Shown: positions 34,961 to 47,095 of the stretch, in pieces
How the letters are laid out: each line of letters begins with the position of its first letter
How positions within the stretch are numbered: position 1 is the stretch's first letter
From: Ophioderma brevispina
Lineage: Eukaryota; Echinodermata; Ophiuroidea; Amphilepidida; Ophiodermatidae
NCBI GenBank assembly: GCA_023653785.1
Contig: JAMKCH010078655.1
Location: forward strand, 1-64,000
Reading direction: 5' to 3'
Length of the DNA: 64,000 nt
Made by a program: the position numbers and the translations under genes
The notes under the pieces: model-generated
What the model saw: the letters and a program-made list of their open reading frames with translations, nothing else
What the model was told of the DNA's origin: nothing
Database searches by the model: none

Positions 34961-36500
34961 CCTGATCCCCTTCCAGTCGTAACCCTCCCTAATTTATCCG
35001 GGATTACCGGTGTCATATAATACAGTGTCCGTGTGAGTGAGTGTCCTACCCCCGGGTCCTACCACCCATCTGTCTATTGTGTTCTCCATTGAGTGCTGTG
35101 CGCATCGTTTTAGCACTGTACCCAAATGGCCTCGTCTACAAGATCACGGTTTATTCCGTACATGTTGCTATGGTAGCTAGGACACTCTCTCATGGGGGAC
35201 ATTCAGTTTCTTTACACCGGCACCAGACACTGCTTGCTTCAATGCCCGATGGCTAGGACACTGCTGGCTACAGTAGGGTGAATTAACCCTGGCTGTCCCA
35301 ATTCGTCATGGATCCCTGGGCATCATATTGGAAAGCAGTGTTTGAACCCAGGCTAAATCAGACAAAAATAAACAAAATAAAAAAGTGTCTGATGGCTGTG
35401 TCGTATCTCGACTTAAAATAATAAATGGCAATTTATTTGCGCGCGCGCCCGTGTGTGTGTGTGTGTGTGTGTGGGTGTGTGTGTGTGTGTGTGACAGTGT
35501 GCGTGCCTGTGCGTGTGTGATTCTTATATTATGCTTAAAGTACAATAGATAATGACTTGCAGCAATTTCGCAGACAGAGAAAATAACGATATGTTTAGAA
35601 TAAAAATGAAAGAAAAAACACGTACGCAAAACACTGTACAGAAACTTGAAGCAGCGTGCAGTAATGGGCTTCGACCCTCGATCTTCCCTGGGATGCATGC
35701 AGGCACTATGATAACCACTAAAACCAACAGAGGGATCATATTGGTTATGAACATATTATGTTATTAATGTTGTCAGCAAGTCACCCCAAAGATTTGCATG
35801 AAATCACTGACCCACCGTATCTTTTTGCACGATTCGGCAAACCGCGATTTGATGGAGAGTGAATAGTCTAAAGGCGTAACGCGCTGAAAGTCGTACATCT
35901 TTATTCGCCAGTCACATTATTTCCACTTAGCCTATATTGTTTTTGTATTTCATCGCGTTTCAACCACCACTGGCGAAACAAACATGTTATCACACTACGA
36001 CGCACAAACATCGTGAAATAACGCCCACATGACGGACAGCAAGGTTGATAAAGTACGCGATGACAGGGGGCACAGAATTCGGCTCCATCCCGCTACGTTG
36101 GAGTACAGGCAAAAAACTCTTAGGCTGGGACCCACTGGTTAAAAAAAGTCGCTTAGAAAAGGTAGCCCTGGTAGAAAGATATACAATGTGGCCTCAGGAT
36201 GTACGTACATATCTTTGGATACCCCAAAAGTGCTGTTGTAAAATTATCTTTTCTTGTCTGGTGATGTCGGTGTGGTGCTATAACGTGAAGCGTATAAAAC
36301 GGCTAAATGAAAAAAGTAGACTAAGAAAACCGGTATTAGGGGTAGGGGTACATATGACGATAATCGGAGTTATATGTATGTCATAAACGATTAAGACGTT
36401 GCCATATAAGAATTAATGATGATTAGAGTCTATCTTGGCGGGAAAGAAATGCAAAATAAACATTTAAAAAACCAAAAAATAGGGCGGAAGAAATTATAAC
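34961..36500. other. Non-coding DNA, no gene supported
   Basis: Includes a GC/GT microsatellite (listed separately) and a 113-codon open frame at 36045-36386 without recognisable motifs or splice context. Confidence 0.35.
35440..35518 (+). repeat. (GC)n-(GT)n microsatellite
   Basis: A short alternating GC run followed by an interrupted GT run of more than 50 bases. Alternating purine-pyrimidine DNA of this kind can adopt Z-form. Confidence 0.95.
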
Positions 36501-36504
36501 AAAT

Positions 36505-37400
36505 ATCGGAAATGATCTCTACAAAATATGGATGATTATTCTTCACAAAACTTTGAATATTCAAGATTTATTTGCTTTACGTTATGGTGGACTGGGTTTT
36601 TCTATTAATATTGATCTGTAAATGTTTTGTTATTTATCCATAAGCAATATATGTTTTAATAGACTAGTTTACATTGTTTACACACGGTGGGGGGGGGGGT
36701 CTATATTGAAATCCTAATTAAGATATAACGCATTTAAGATGTTCATATTTTACTTTACTTGCTTGTAACAAAAAGTTGTGATACAAACGTTTTGTCTATG
36801 CTGGATTACTTCAGATTGTAATGATTCTAATAACTTTGAGATGTGGTGGCAGGGGGATGGGTGTATGGAGAATTTAACCACGGTTCAAGAATTGGCCCTA
36901 ATCCACCACCCCAACAGGAATAGCAACATACGCGAAATAGCTAAATTATGGAAAATATCGAAATGATCCTCTACACAATAGGGTGCTTATTCTTCCCAGA
37001 ATTTTGAATTATTCGAGATTTATCGCTTTACGTCCGGGGCGAAGGATTTTTTGTTATTGGGTCTTGTAATGTGTTGTCTATTACCCATTTTAAATGTACA
37101 CACCCGGTGGAGGGGGTTTAATTGAATTCCTAATTAATATTATAACGGCATTAAGATTTTTATATTGTTTCCTTTTAATTGCTGCAACAAACGTTTTGTC
37201 TATGCCAGATTACTTCAGATTGAAATGATTCGTAATAATTTGAGATGCGTGGAGCGGGATGGGGATATGCGAGAAAAATAACCACGGTTCAAGGAATTTA
37301 AAATTTATTGTCCCTTCCTCTCCTTTCCACCCCACCCACCAACCCCCCCCCCCCCCAGAAGCAGAAGAAATAGCAACATACGCGAGATAGCTAGCTTGCA
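36505..37400 (+). repeat. Tandem duplication, ~450-bp unit, two copies
   Basis: The order of blocks in 36505-36955 (GGAAATGATC, TTTATTTGCTTTACG, ACACACGGTGGGGG, AACGTTTTGTCTATGC, ACCACGGTTCAAGAATT, AATAGCAACATACGCG) recurs in 36957-37400 with substitutions and indels. Each copy holds a long G or C run (36689 and 37343). No coding evidence. Confidence 0.85.
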
Positions 37401-37879
37401 AAAATATAAATCGCATGTAATTGCGGCACAACGATCCAAATTTCTAAGTTAATTGTATAGCAAATCTGCATATTTATTTGTTTTTTAAACACTCACACAT
37501 TAGAGTTTCATGCCATACAACCTGTAGTTTTAGTAACAAGTCGCAACAGGAAGAAAGGATAGTCGTATAATGAGTAACAATGGTGATAGTTAGCCGTATT
37601 ATAAGAAATGATGTAACCTTGCGTATAGAACATGCTTAGTTGCCACAGCAATGGTTCAAACCCAAACCACGGGGCACATGTTCAACGTGTGATATTTCTG
37701 TAGTGTAGTGAATTTGAGGGTTGGCTGTAATTTATCAGACTTTCGAAAAATCTTGTCCTACATTTTCTCTCTCTTATAAGACCCACATCGAGACGACGAA
37801 GAGTAAAGTATGTTCACAAAATATAACATCTTGAGTTACAAAACTACATGGCACACGAGGGGTGATCGCCCCCAAATAC
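37401..37879. other. Non-coding DNA, no gene seen
   Basis: AT-rich spacer without recognised features. Confidence 0.4.
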
Positions 37880-39845
37880 AGTAAGTCGACGATACTCTGC
37901 ACGATTTAGGGAAGGAAAATTTTGCTATGTTTAGGAAACATAGCAAAGAATGCATAGAAATTGAAATCGGCTGGATTTTCTAAATATCAGCACATAATCA
38001 CAAAGAATACATAACAAAAATCAGACCTATATTCTCTAAACTAGCACGAAAAAAACACAGCATAAAAAATGCATAAGAAATAAAAATCAGACCTATATTT
38101 TCTAACATAGCGACCTTAACACAGCAAAAGAAATACATAAGAAATAAAAATCGAGCGTATTTGTCTAAAACTAGCCCCTCACCCAAGCAAAGAAATACTA
38201 AAATCAGGGTTATTTTCTAACCATCGCACCTACACAAAGCAAAGAAATACAGAGAAATAATTATATCATGCTATATTTTATAAACGGTCACCTTAAAACA
38301 GCAATAAAAATAAATAAAAATCGGGGGCTGTATTTTCTAAGACATAGCACCTAAACGAAGCAAAAACAAATACATAGAAATAAAAAAAAAAAATAGAGCT
38401 AAAAGATATAAAAATAAGGCTATATTTTCTAAACATGCACCTAACATCAGCAAAAAATGAGCTATATTTTGTAAACATAGCAAACCTAAACACAGCAAAG
38501 AAAACATAAGATAGAAAAATAAGGGCTATAATTTCTAAACATAGCACCTAAACAGCAAGCAAAGAAAGAGCTAGATTTTTAATAAACATAGCACTAAACC
38601 AAGCAAAGAAATACATAAAGATATAAAAATAAGGTCTATATTTCTAAACATAGCACCTAAACAACGCAAAGAAACACTAAAAATAAAATCAAGAGCTTAA
38701 TTTTCTAACATAGCAGCTACACAGCAAAAATTAAGAAATAAAAATCAGTGCTTTATTTTCTACTAGCACCTAAACACAGTCAAGAAATACGTAAGCAATA
38801 AAAGTCCGGGATATATTTGATAAACATAGCACCTTACACAGCAACGAAATAACTAAAAATCGGGGGCTGTATTTTCTAAACATAGCAACTAAACAAGCAA
38901 ACAAATCCATAAGAAATACAAAATCAGAGCTATATTTTCGAAACATAGCACCTAAACAGCAACGAATTACAAAGAAATAAAAATCAGACCTATATTTTCT
39001 GTTAAGAAAATACAGCCCCTGGATTTTTATTTTCTAAGTTATTTCTTGCTGTTTTTATCTGCTATGTTTAGAGAATACCCGTCTGATTTTTTATTTCTTA
39101 TGTATTTCTTTTATAGGTGCTATTTTAAGAAATAGCCCAGATTTTTTTATTTCTTATGTTTCTTTGCTGTGTTTAGCTGCTATGTTTAGAAAACTAAGCT
39201 CTGATTTTTTTTAAATTTCGTTATGATTTCTTTGCTGTGTTTAGGTGCTATGTAGAATATATACCCTTATTTTTATATCTTATTAGCATTTGTTTGCCGT
39301 GTTTAGGTGCTACGTTAGCACCTACACTACAGTAAAGAACACATAAGATATAAAATAGGGCTATATTCTAAAGCATGCACCACACCAGCAAGAAACATAA
39401 GAAAGAAATCGAGCTTATTTTCTAAACATAGCACATAAACACCAGCAAAGAAATAAGAAATAAAAATCAGCAGAGCTTATTTTCTAAACTAGCACCTAAA
39501 CACGGCAAAGATATACATAAAAAACCGGGGCTATATTTTCTAACCATAGCACCTACCACAAAGCAGAAATACATAAGACTCAAAAAACAGAGCTATATTT
39601 TCCAAACACATCAGCTAAGCACCAAAGAAATACATAATTAAAAATCATCAGGGCTTTATTTTCTTAACCAGCACCTAAACACAGCAAAGAAACACATAAA
39701 CATAAAAATCATGGCTATTTCAACAGAGGGCAAGCATTTGCTATGGTTTTGCTTAAACACCAGCAATATCTTGCTATGTTTGCTGAACATGAGCAATATT
39801 GTCTGTCCCTAAATCGTGCATCACTGAGATCGACGGCACTTGTGC
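37880..39845. mobile_element. Foldback-like element filled with a ~62-bp minisatellite
   Basis: The outer ends are inverted repeats: TGCACGATTTAGGGA at 37898 and TCCCTAAATCGTGCA ending near 39821, with further complementary sequence outside (GTCGACGAT / ATCGACGGC). The interior is a degenerate tandem array with consensus pieces CTAAACATAGCACCTAAAC, ACAGCAAAGAAATACATAAG and AAATAAAAATCAGGGC. From about 39000 to 39310 the units run in the opposite orientation, then the original orientation resumes. Short minus-strand frames (37998-38186, 38293-38547) are repeat artefacts. No transposase is present. It abuts LINE sequence at its right end. Confidence 0.75.
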
Positions 39846-40530
39846 CCTGTCTACTCAATGCAATATGCTGGCCCGATATGGGAAAGATCAAGCCATGCCA
39901 CGAAGCTGATCAGTGTTAAATGCCTCCTGCCGTCTTATTAAAGGATGCCTCCGTCCAACATCAACGAAAACGTATACATCCTAGCAGGAAATTGCTCCAC
40001 CAGACATCCGCGTAGTCGTAGCGAGCATGCAAGAAGCGTATCTGGCAAGTAGTTCTGTGAAGCCCCTATGCCTGGACAGATACCTGCTGTCAACCTCCTT
40101 AAATCCATAGAGAGTTTTTTTCTTCAGCAAAGTCCAATCTCTTGAAACAGTCTCTAAGTGAGCTTAAGAAGTTCGCCCTTTTTGGAAAGAAAGACTTGCC
40201 ATCAACCAAGCAACAGCCATCTATTGGTATTGAACCCGCTTTCACCTGGAGCTGACTCCTCTTGGCTGAATGGCGATGGGCCCTCAACAGATTGCGAACC
40301 CAGAATTGCCCGATCTAAGGTTTCCTTGTCAGAAGTGGGCTACTGTAAGCACGATCCCTGACAACTGCCCTGGGTTGGGGGAACAGCACCACACGACCTT
40401 TTAACGCTTGCCATACCGTGGTCTATGTGAAGGTCTTCATGACCCCGCCCTCTATTGCAATAACGAGGTGGTCCATATTGTCCTACGCATGGGGTAATAT
40501 TAATACTTCTGAAACAATTTTTTGAAGCCA
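39840..40530 (+). pseudogene. Non-LTR retrotransposon, C-terminal part of ORF2, + strand
   Basis: Frame-broken remnants read AGPIWERSSHATKLI near 39868-39915, YILAGN near 39972-39990 and RHPRSR, then FALFGKKDLPSTKQQPSIG near 40171-40230, WRWALNRLRT near 40270 and WGYCKHDP near 40338-40361. This is the post-RT part of ORF2; the RWALNRLRT...KWGYC segment probably lies just before the terminal cysteine-rich motif. The same sequence order occurs in reverse at 52430-52920, so the two are copies of one family. The upstream part was replaced by the minisatellite element. Confidence 0.7.
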
Positions 40531-40539
40531 AAGCTTTCA

Positions 40540-42800
40540 AATGTCAATGGGATGGCCATAGCACTGAGCCGCTTGGTGATTTTAAAAAATCAACTTTAAC
40601 TCGTAAATGGAATACATTTTCTTCTTGCGATGAGGCAGCAGCTAAATGTGTTGATTTGCTGGAGCCAGCTCCTGTTGATTGGTTTGGGGGTTCGAAAGGT
40701 CTATTCCCTGGTGGACGAAAGGCATCTAGGGCACTATTGAGAATGTGATCTACAGTCTGTGATGTGGAGAACCACAGTGACAGACTAGAGAGGTCGCATA
40801 CCCCATCGGTGCATATTGCTCTTAAAACGACCGGCTCCTGTGCGAATCCGTTCAAGGTGACCCATTCCTTGCGTGGAAGTTGCTACCAGAGGGAATCCTG
40901 TTAAGGTGTGAGATGAATTGGCGTCTTGGGTTATCTATCCAGGTATATTGTTCGAATTGCTTTAAGGATGTTTGAATGGTGAGCTGGAGAGTTTAGGCGG
41001 CGTTGACGAAGCGCAGTCTTCTTTCTCTTGCGAGGCTGGTGTGATTCTTTGACTATTTATGCAACATGTGCTTTTTTGTCCAACAGAGAACCTGTTCACG
41101 CAGTTATGTGTGTGATGTTCTCTCCGAAGTCAAGCATGTGGGTCCATGCCTGAAAGCACTGGTAAAACTCTACGATGGGGAGTGGGAACGAATGCAGCCA
41201 TAAGTTCTCATTGTCTCGTCGTTGACAGAACTGTTTGGGTCCAGCTTTTTTTTGTAATGAGACTATTGGCCACAGCCTGGACTGCATATTCAGCAGCGCA
41301 GTAGACAGATCCATTGCGGTGGTGCATTAGCGGGAATGGACTAGCCCCCATGAAGAACCAGCAAGGCGGCACATGAGTTTGTTTTTTTTTCGAAGATACC
41401 TTGTACATACTGACTCGAGATGCTGCCGATAATAAGCTGCAGATCAAGCTTCACTCCCGATAGTTGGTGTAGGATTGTATGGCAGAGGCGCTCCATTGAG
41501 GTGAATTAGGATGCTGGCGATGAGACCCTTGGTGTTCAATGAAAGCGAAGTGCAGTGGGTTTCTTAGCGTCAATCAGCTGAATCATCCAGGTCTTGGAGA
41601 TATTGACTGCAAGTATGGCCATATCTGCAGTTAAGTATACTTTTACTTCAGTCCAGATTCTGTCCAAGCTGAAGAAGGGGCAATTAGATCATCGGCGTAG
41701 CCATATTGTCTAGAGGTCTGTTTGAGAAAAGTCGCTGATATACAAGGATTAATCTGCATGGGAGCCAATACTGCTCCTCGTGGGAATCAGTTACTCAGAC
41801 GATGCAGTCGACTACTCTGCCATCACCTGGTCTTAAGAACATGATACGGTTTGAAAAGCATGTTACATAATCTGAATGTACAATGTGATCGGATCCGGAA
41901 TGTTCCTGCTCTTTTGTTTTTTTTTTTGATTTTAAGCTTGAGTGTCACGCACTGGTGCCACACGGGGTCATATGCTGCAGTAAGGTTCCGCCAAATGACG
42001 CCTGCCTTAAGCCACTTTTCAAAGCATCTCCTCAATACGCATTTGTGAGTTTTATCAACTGTGGACAGGGCTCTGGTCACGGCGAAATCCTGTTGTTCGG
42101 CAGCTGGGAGTCGATAACTGGCTACGGCGGGCCAGGCTCAAGGAGTTGAAGGAAACACACGTAGTGATATTGGGCGGATAGTTCTTGGGGTTGTTAACAG
42201 GCTGTTTGGTTTGGGGATGTGCGTGATGGTAGCCTCCTCCAGATCGTGGGTAAGGCAAACAGTGTAGAAACTCCTAGAGCCATTCAAGACATTCGTGGGC
42301 CTACAGTGATCAGGACTCCGTGATCAGGCCCCTGGGCTTTTCCACTCTTTAGTGGGCTGATAGCAGAGGTAATTAGTGAGAAGGTGTTGAAAGCGACCCG
42401 TCCACGCAGGGGCTCGACGAAGTTTGGTGGATCTCTTTTTCAAAAAGAGCGAGTGCGATACTATCAATATCCTTGAAACGACCATTGCGAGGAGTTGATC
42501 AGCAATTGAGTTGGCAGACACAAACATTTCGATGCGTTTGGAAATCTGTCGGGAGGCGGTGTATGGTCTTCCAGACCTTCCCGCTAGAGTGGGTGAAGTC
42601 GATTAATTGGACCGTCTCCTCCCAGGGTATGAGTTTCCTACCAAGCATTTATCAGCATCTGAAGCCTTAGATGTCGCTTCTTCCCGGGTTTGAATTCAAG
42701 AATTCATGTAAAGGGTATCACATTCCTCATCCCAGGTTGGGATATAACTGCGGCGACAGCACGTAGGATGGTCTTCTTTGCTACGTTAATAAAGAGTGTA
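40540..42800 (-). pseudogene. Non-LTR retrotransposon RT, minus strand
   Basis: Reading right to left on the minus strand: a linker segment with KEWKSPGA near 42330, VLNGSRSFYTVCLTH near 42250-42290, NQTACQQP/PVNNPKNYPP near 42180-42210 (the fingers, where family members have NYRPISLL), RTTGFRRDQSPV near 42060-42085, then NLTAAYDPVWHQCVTLKL near 41935-41985 (palm motif A; the first catalytic Asp is replaced or lost in this copy). Later SVYCAAEYAVQAVANS lies near 41270-41320 and TVDHILNSA near 40735-40760 at the end. Frames change repeatedly. It is tail-to-tail with the + strand relic ending at about 40530. The endonuclease was not found upstream. Confidence 0.7.
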
Positions 42801-44479
42801 ATTAGTGTGTGTAGGAATTGTCCAGATTGGGGGAGGTAGGTGTAGAAGGTTGAGCACTTTTGTTCGGACCCTTTCATGTGTCAGGAGTAATTTCAGGTAT
42901 TTTTAATCATTTGGGGGAATTTTTGCCTTTTTATTCGGGGACGATACTCACACACCTCCTGACTGTTATAGTTGCATAGACAGGAAATTTCTGCACATAT
43001 TGAGCCTAATCGGACAAAATATTTTCCGGGTGTTCTCTACATGCCGAAAATCGTGTAACCCGCATGCACCCTTAAATTGAAAAAACCAAAAAAGACTCTC
43101 TAGCAAGTGGCGGGAACTTTAGGAGGTGCTGTTATTTTGCGGCGGGGGGGGGAATGGAGGATTTGAGCTAGGGGGAATACGAAAGAAAATTGTAAGCAAT
43201 GAGGGCGATATGGAAGTCTATAAACATTTAATCAAGTGGAGGGGGAACGTGAACTTTTTTTAATGGAAAAATCTATATATCAGAATGCCAACATTTTGAC
43301 GGAAGCGAAGGGGGGACGCAAATTTTTTCGACGAAAACAAGTGAAACCTCACTCCTCCCCTTGTCTTAAATAAGGACCGCTCCCTTATAAAATATACAAA
43401 CCATGGGACACTAACTCAAAAATAGGATCTATAAAAACTAATAACAATAACGAACTTCATATCCACCTTCAGAGGGTAGGAAAGTGACATGTCAAAACAT
43501 GTTTGTGTTTGTTTGATTGATTAGTGTTTTGTTATTTAAAATTCAGTACGGAAAGAAGTGTTTGACCTTTGACTCTTGGTTAAGAAATGTTAAAGTGAAT
43601 AAAAGAACAAAAAGTTATTAAATTAAGTGTTGTTACTGTTATATTAGCCAATTTATATTACCACTTGTCGCCTGTCACAAGATACATAAGCACTAATACC
43701 TGACTTTGTTTACCCCAACCTTCAAATGGACAACAATATTCATGGCATGACCCTTGATCTAAAACGGCCCGTACGGAACTGGACAAGAAAATTCGGATTT
43801 TACAACAGCACTTGTCATATCCCAAACATGGTAGTAAATGAATCTGAACTCAAAAATCGTATATTCCGAGGGCAGGTCCTCCAAATTTGAGGCCTTGGGT
43901 CCCACCATCTCTCTTCTGAAGCAAATTTACAAAAAAACTTGCCACCCCAAAAAAAAAAATTCTTAAAAAATCTGCATAAATCAAATAAGATTTCATAACT
44001 TACGATGTATGTCAAAGGTAGGAACGGGTTCCCGGGGAATGGATTGTGACTAGATTTCTCACAGAACAAGGTGAGATTTTGAAATATTTTATTAATTTTC
44101 CCTGGAGACGACAAGCGCACGCAAGTGGTGAAAAAACCGTGTGTTTGGCAACCTCCGCACTCCCAGTCACAGCGCTCTCCCCAACCCTTTTTTTTCTCAC
44201 CAATTGTCTAATTTATCATGTTTATTAGCTCAGGGTTGGTAGAGGAGTAATGATCATCATATAGTGTTATGTCCCAAAGGTGTCCCTGACCCGCACTTGC
44301 CGATAGCATCAGAACGGTATATTTACCTAATACGCATTTTAATATTTATTTTTGAATTTTTTTTAACTACTTAGTTACTTCAGTACTTAGTGCTTAGTTC
44401 TCTAGAGTAAACATGTAAGACAGAGAGATAATATTTATTAATTCTTTCGCTCCGATAGCCAGCGCACCATGTTAAAAAG
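42801..44479. other. Non-coding DNA, no gene supported
   Basis: G-rich patches near 43140-43160 (8-9 G) and 43240-43320; otherwise AT-rich. The minus-strand frame 43815-44120 has no recognised domain. Confidence 0.4.
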
Positions 44480-44738
44480 TGCGCCCGGCCGGACTCGAAC
44501 CCGGAATCGAACCGGTTGTGGCAGGAGATATAGTCCTTCGGCCTCACTGTCCGGGAACAATAGTGAACAAGAGGGCAATCCGATTCTTGACTCTTACGCA
44601 ACATAAGTTTTCACGCTTTATATATTTCCGTTGTCTATGAGAGCCGGACTCGGAATCCGCCGGACCATATCTCCTTTCCCCCCGGCAACCTCCGCACCAC
44701 CAGCGCGGCGCCATGCCAACCGAGCTAACAAGGCCCCT
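44480..44738 (-). mobile_element. tRNA-derived SINE, split by an insertion
   Basis: On the minus strand the sequence starts GGGGCCTTGTTAGCTCGG, containing a box A-like TTAGCTCGGTTGGCA (44714-44728), and continues through a tRNA-like arm. A box B-like GGTTCGATTCC lies at 44503-44513, far beyond the normal tRNA spacing. The extra distance is filled by the 133-bp element at 44533-44665 and its extended ends. Removing it would bring the two boxes to roughly normal spacing. Confidence 0.6.
44533..44665. mobile_element. 133-bp TA-flanked miniature element, copy 1
   Basis: Ends GTCC...GGAC with a longer inverted repeat (GTCCTTCGGCCTCACTG against the complement of GTCCGGCGGATTCCGAG), bordered by ATATA on the left and ATAT on the right. 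Same length and termini as 53147-53279; the interior runs in the reverse direction (TTTCACGCTTTAT versus ATAAAGCGTGAAA). TA duplication suggests Tc1/mariner-like mobilisation, though the ends may extend further (GGCAGGAGATATAGTCC). Confidence 0.7.
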
Positions 44739-46194
44739 GTCTTGGAGAATGAGCGATCACGTTATGGCCCCGAACGGTGTCCATAACTTTGGCTAACCGG
44801 ATAACATTCAAGAGGGTTAAAAAAAATATTTAATACTCTCTTTATATTTGTTTTGTTTATTTATTTTTTTCATCCTAAGATTCTTTCTTAGACTTTCTGC
44901 AGTCTAGTTAGTAGGTGTGACCAAAAGTAAAAGGTCGACGCGTATCGAAAGGCTTTTGTTTTTGTCTTTATGTTGTTGTTATTATTATATATCATTATGT
45001 TTATTACATAATATTATTATCTACTCTTGCATGGGCTCTTTAGTTTATGAACGCCAGCCAAGTGATGACACATGGATTTCGACTATCAAACTCATCCTCT
45101 GTTGGTTGCTGGCTCTCAACCATTTCCAACTTCCCCAAACTTCAACCACCTGCTTACAGACTAACCCCTGAACGTATCGGAAACCCCGCTCTATTATCAT
45201 GGAATTTCAAGAGATAGGAAATATTTAAGCCACCAGTTCCGGAATCTGGGAATAAATTGAGACCAAAAGATTTTGTAAATTATGACAATCACATTACGTT
45301 TTAGGACGCGTTTGTCAGAGAAACCACCGGCTGGAAGAAGGATAATATTATCATATCAATCTATCTTGATGGTTTATAGTTCATGATGGTAATTGCAGTC
45401 CTACCATGAGTCGGGTTTCGAGACAGAAGTATACAGCAGCTCTTTGATGTTTCCCCTTATTAAAAACAAAACAAAACATTTTAAGTTCTCCATTGTATTT
45501 TAATTTTAAACGCCTTAAGGTATTTAAAAAATGCACTGATAAGGGCAATTAACGTTCTTCTTTGCTAAAGTACAGACATACGAGATTGCATCACAAGCTA
45601 GACGCGTTCAACACAAAGCGCTTGAGGTCCATTCCATTGAGCACGGTGTAAAAGTCAGAAACCCCGGGGCCACTTACAAATACTAGTAGACGGCGAAACA
45701 AGCCTAGTTGCCGAAAACATGGGATATTAATCGTATGTTTATTTGTTGAAAAAAGTACCATTTTAACAAAAGGTAGAACCATATCGACGATCAGGCAATC
45801 ACACAATGGTTCGTCATTCTCAGGTTTGCCCCTGCACTGAAATCATGTCTCTCTGATTCCTTTACCGCGCGTAGCGCGGAAAATTTTCCAAATATCATGA
45901 GTTTCTCAGAGGAACGTTTCTACGTAAGTAAGTGTCATTGCGATCCGCATTTCTATTTTTCTTTTTTGGCACGAGGGAGGCCAGATCCGCCATTGGCTAC
46001 CCTAAACGCGACTTGCCGGAGTGCGAAAACGATACCCGTTTGGGTCATCTTCTTGGTGTTTGTGGACCCTTTTCGCGGTCCCGTGCGGTGGTGGAAAAAC
46101 CTACCCTTTCCCGCATGATTTTCCTGCTGCGCGGAGACAAACAGGTTTAGGTCAGATTGCCCCCCCCACCCCCCCCCGAGGTGCAGGAACCGAT
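44739..46194. other. Non-coding DNA, no gene supported
   Basis: Short frames at 44917-45171 (hydrophobic start) and overlapping frames at 45897-46209 on both strands have no recognised content. Confidence 0.35.
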
Positions 46195-46310
46195 GTCCGA
46201 GCTCCATAACGACAACAGAATAAGCGTGAAACTATAATTTGCGTGGAGTACACTGAATCGAGTGCCCTTTTCTTCACCATTGTAGCCTGACTGTGAGTAC
46301 GGAGGACTAT
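46195..46310 (+). mobile_element. 133-bp miniature element family, copy 2 (left end damaged)
   Basis: Shares GTCCGAGCTCC, AATAAGCGTGAAACTA, TTGTAGCC(T/G)GACTGTGAGTAC and the right end GGAC followed by TATATCTCCTGCC with the other copies. Confidence 0.65.
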
Positions 46311-46489
46311 ATCTCCTGCCACTCCGACTAATAATAGTGCAAACTAATTCACAAATTTAAAGATTGTTGTTTTCATCAAAGACTATAACATTAGACGGGT
46401 GAGTCAGCCTGATGATGGAGGTTTAGCACTAATTTATGCACGAACGCATTACCCAACTGCAAACTTGCATCATAAAGATCTACAGCATG
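46311..46489. other. Non-coding spacer
   Basis: No recognised feature. Confidence 0.4.
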
Positions 46490-47095
46490 TTAATAGACCG
46501 TAATTCAATATGACGTCAGCCACCAGAAACTGTTTGGTGGACAGGATGCATACATTCCAGGGCTACAATCACATTAAGCTGCCAATCGATCCGTGTTTAG
46601 CCGATGGCACAGGGATCATTGACAGTGAATGTTTGTAGTACTGGAATGCGTATATCCACCAACATGGCTGGCTATTGAATACGGATCGATAGACCGTATT
46701 CAAATATGACGTCAGCCACCATACATGTTTTGGTGGACCAGATGCATACATTCCAAGGCCTACAATACATTCATCTGTCAATCGATCCATGTTTAGTCGA
46801 TTGCACAGGGATCTTGACAAGGTGAATGTATTGTAGTACGGAATGCGTCTATCTTGTCCCCCAACATGGCTGGCTATTGAATACGGTCTATAGACCGTAA
46901 TCAATATGACCTCAGCCACCAGACCATGTTGGTGGACAGATGCATACATTCCAGGACTACAATACAATTCATCTGTCAATCGTCCATGTTCAGCGGATTG
47001 CACACAGGATCATTTACAGTGAATGTGTGTAGTATGGAATGCGTCTATCTTATCTTGTCCACCAACATGCTTTCTTATTGAATCGGTCGATACCC
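46490..47095 (+). repeat. Trimer of a ~195-bp palindromic unit
   Basis: Three consecutive units begin with (A)TAGACCGTA(T)TCAATATGAC(G/C)TCAGCCACC at about 46494, 46690 and 46890. Within each unit the second half is a diverged reverse complement of the first: GGTGGACA...GCATACATTCCAG and CTACAATACATTCA are answered by TGAATGT.TGTAGTA and GGAATGCGT...TCCACCAACATGG, closing with GCTATTGAATACGGTC. It looks like a miniature foldback element in tandem. The minus-strand 144-codon frame (46569-47003) is a product of the repeat. Confidence 0.8.

Noticed and set aside
37898..39821. CRISPR-like array
   Set aside because: Units are tandem and degenerate without unique spacers, the genome is eukaryotic, and no cas genes exist.
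46569..47003. 144-codon minus-strand frame
   Set aside because: Spans two units of the palindromic trimer and repeats itself; no protein family.
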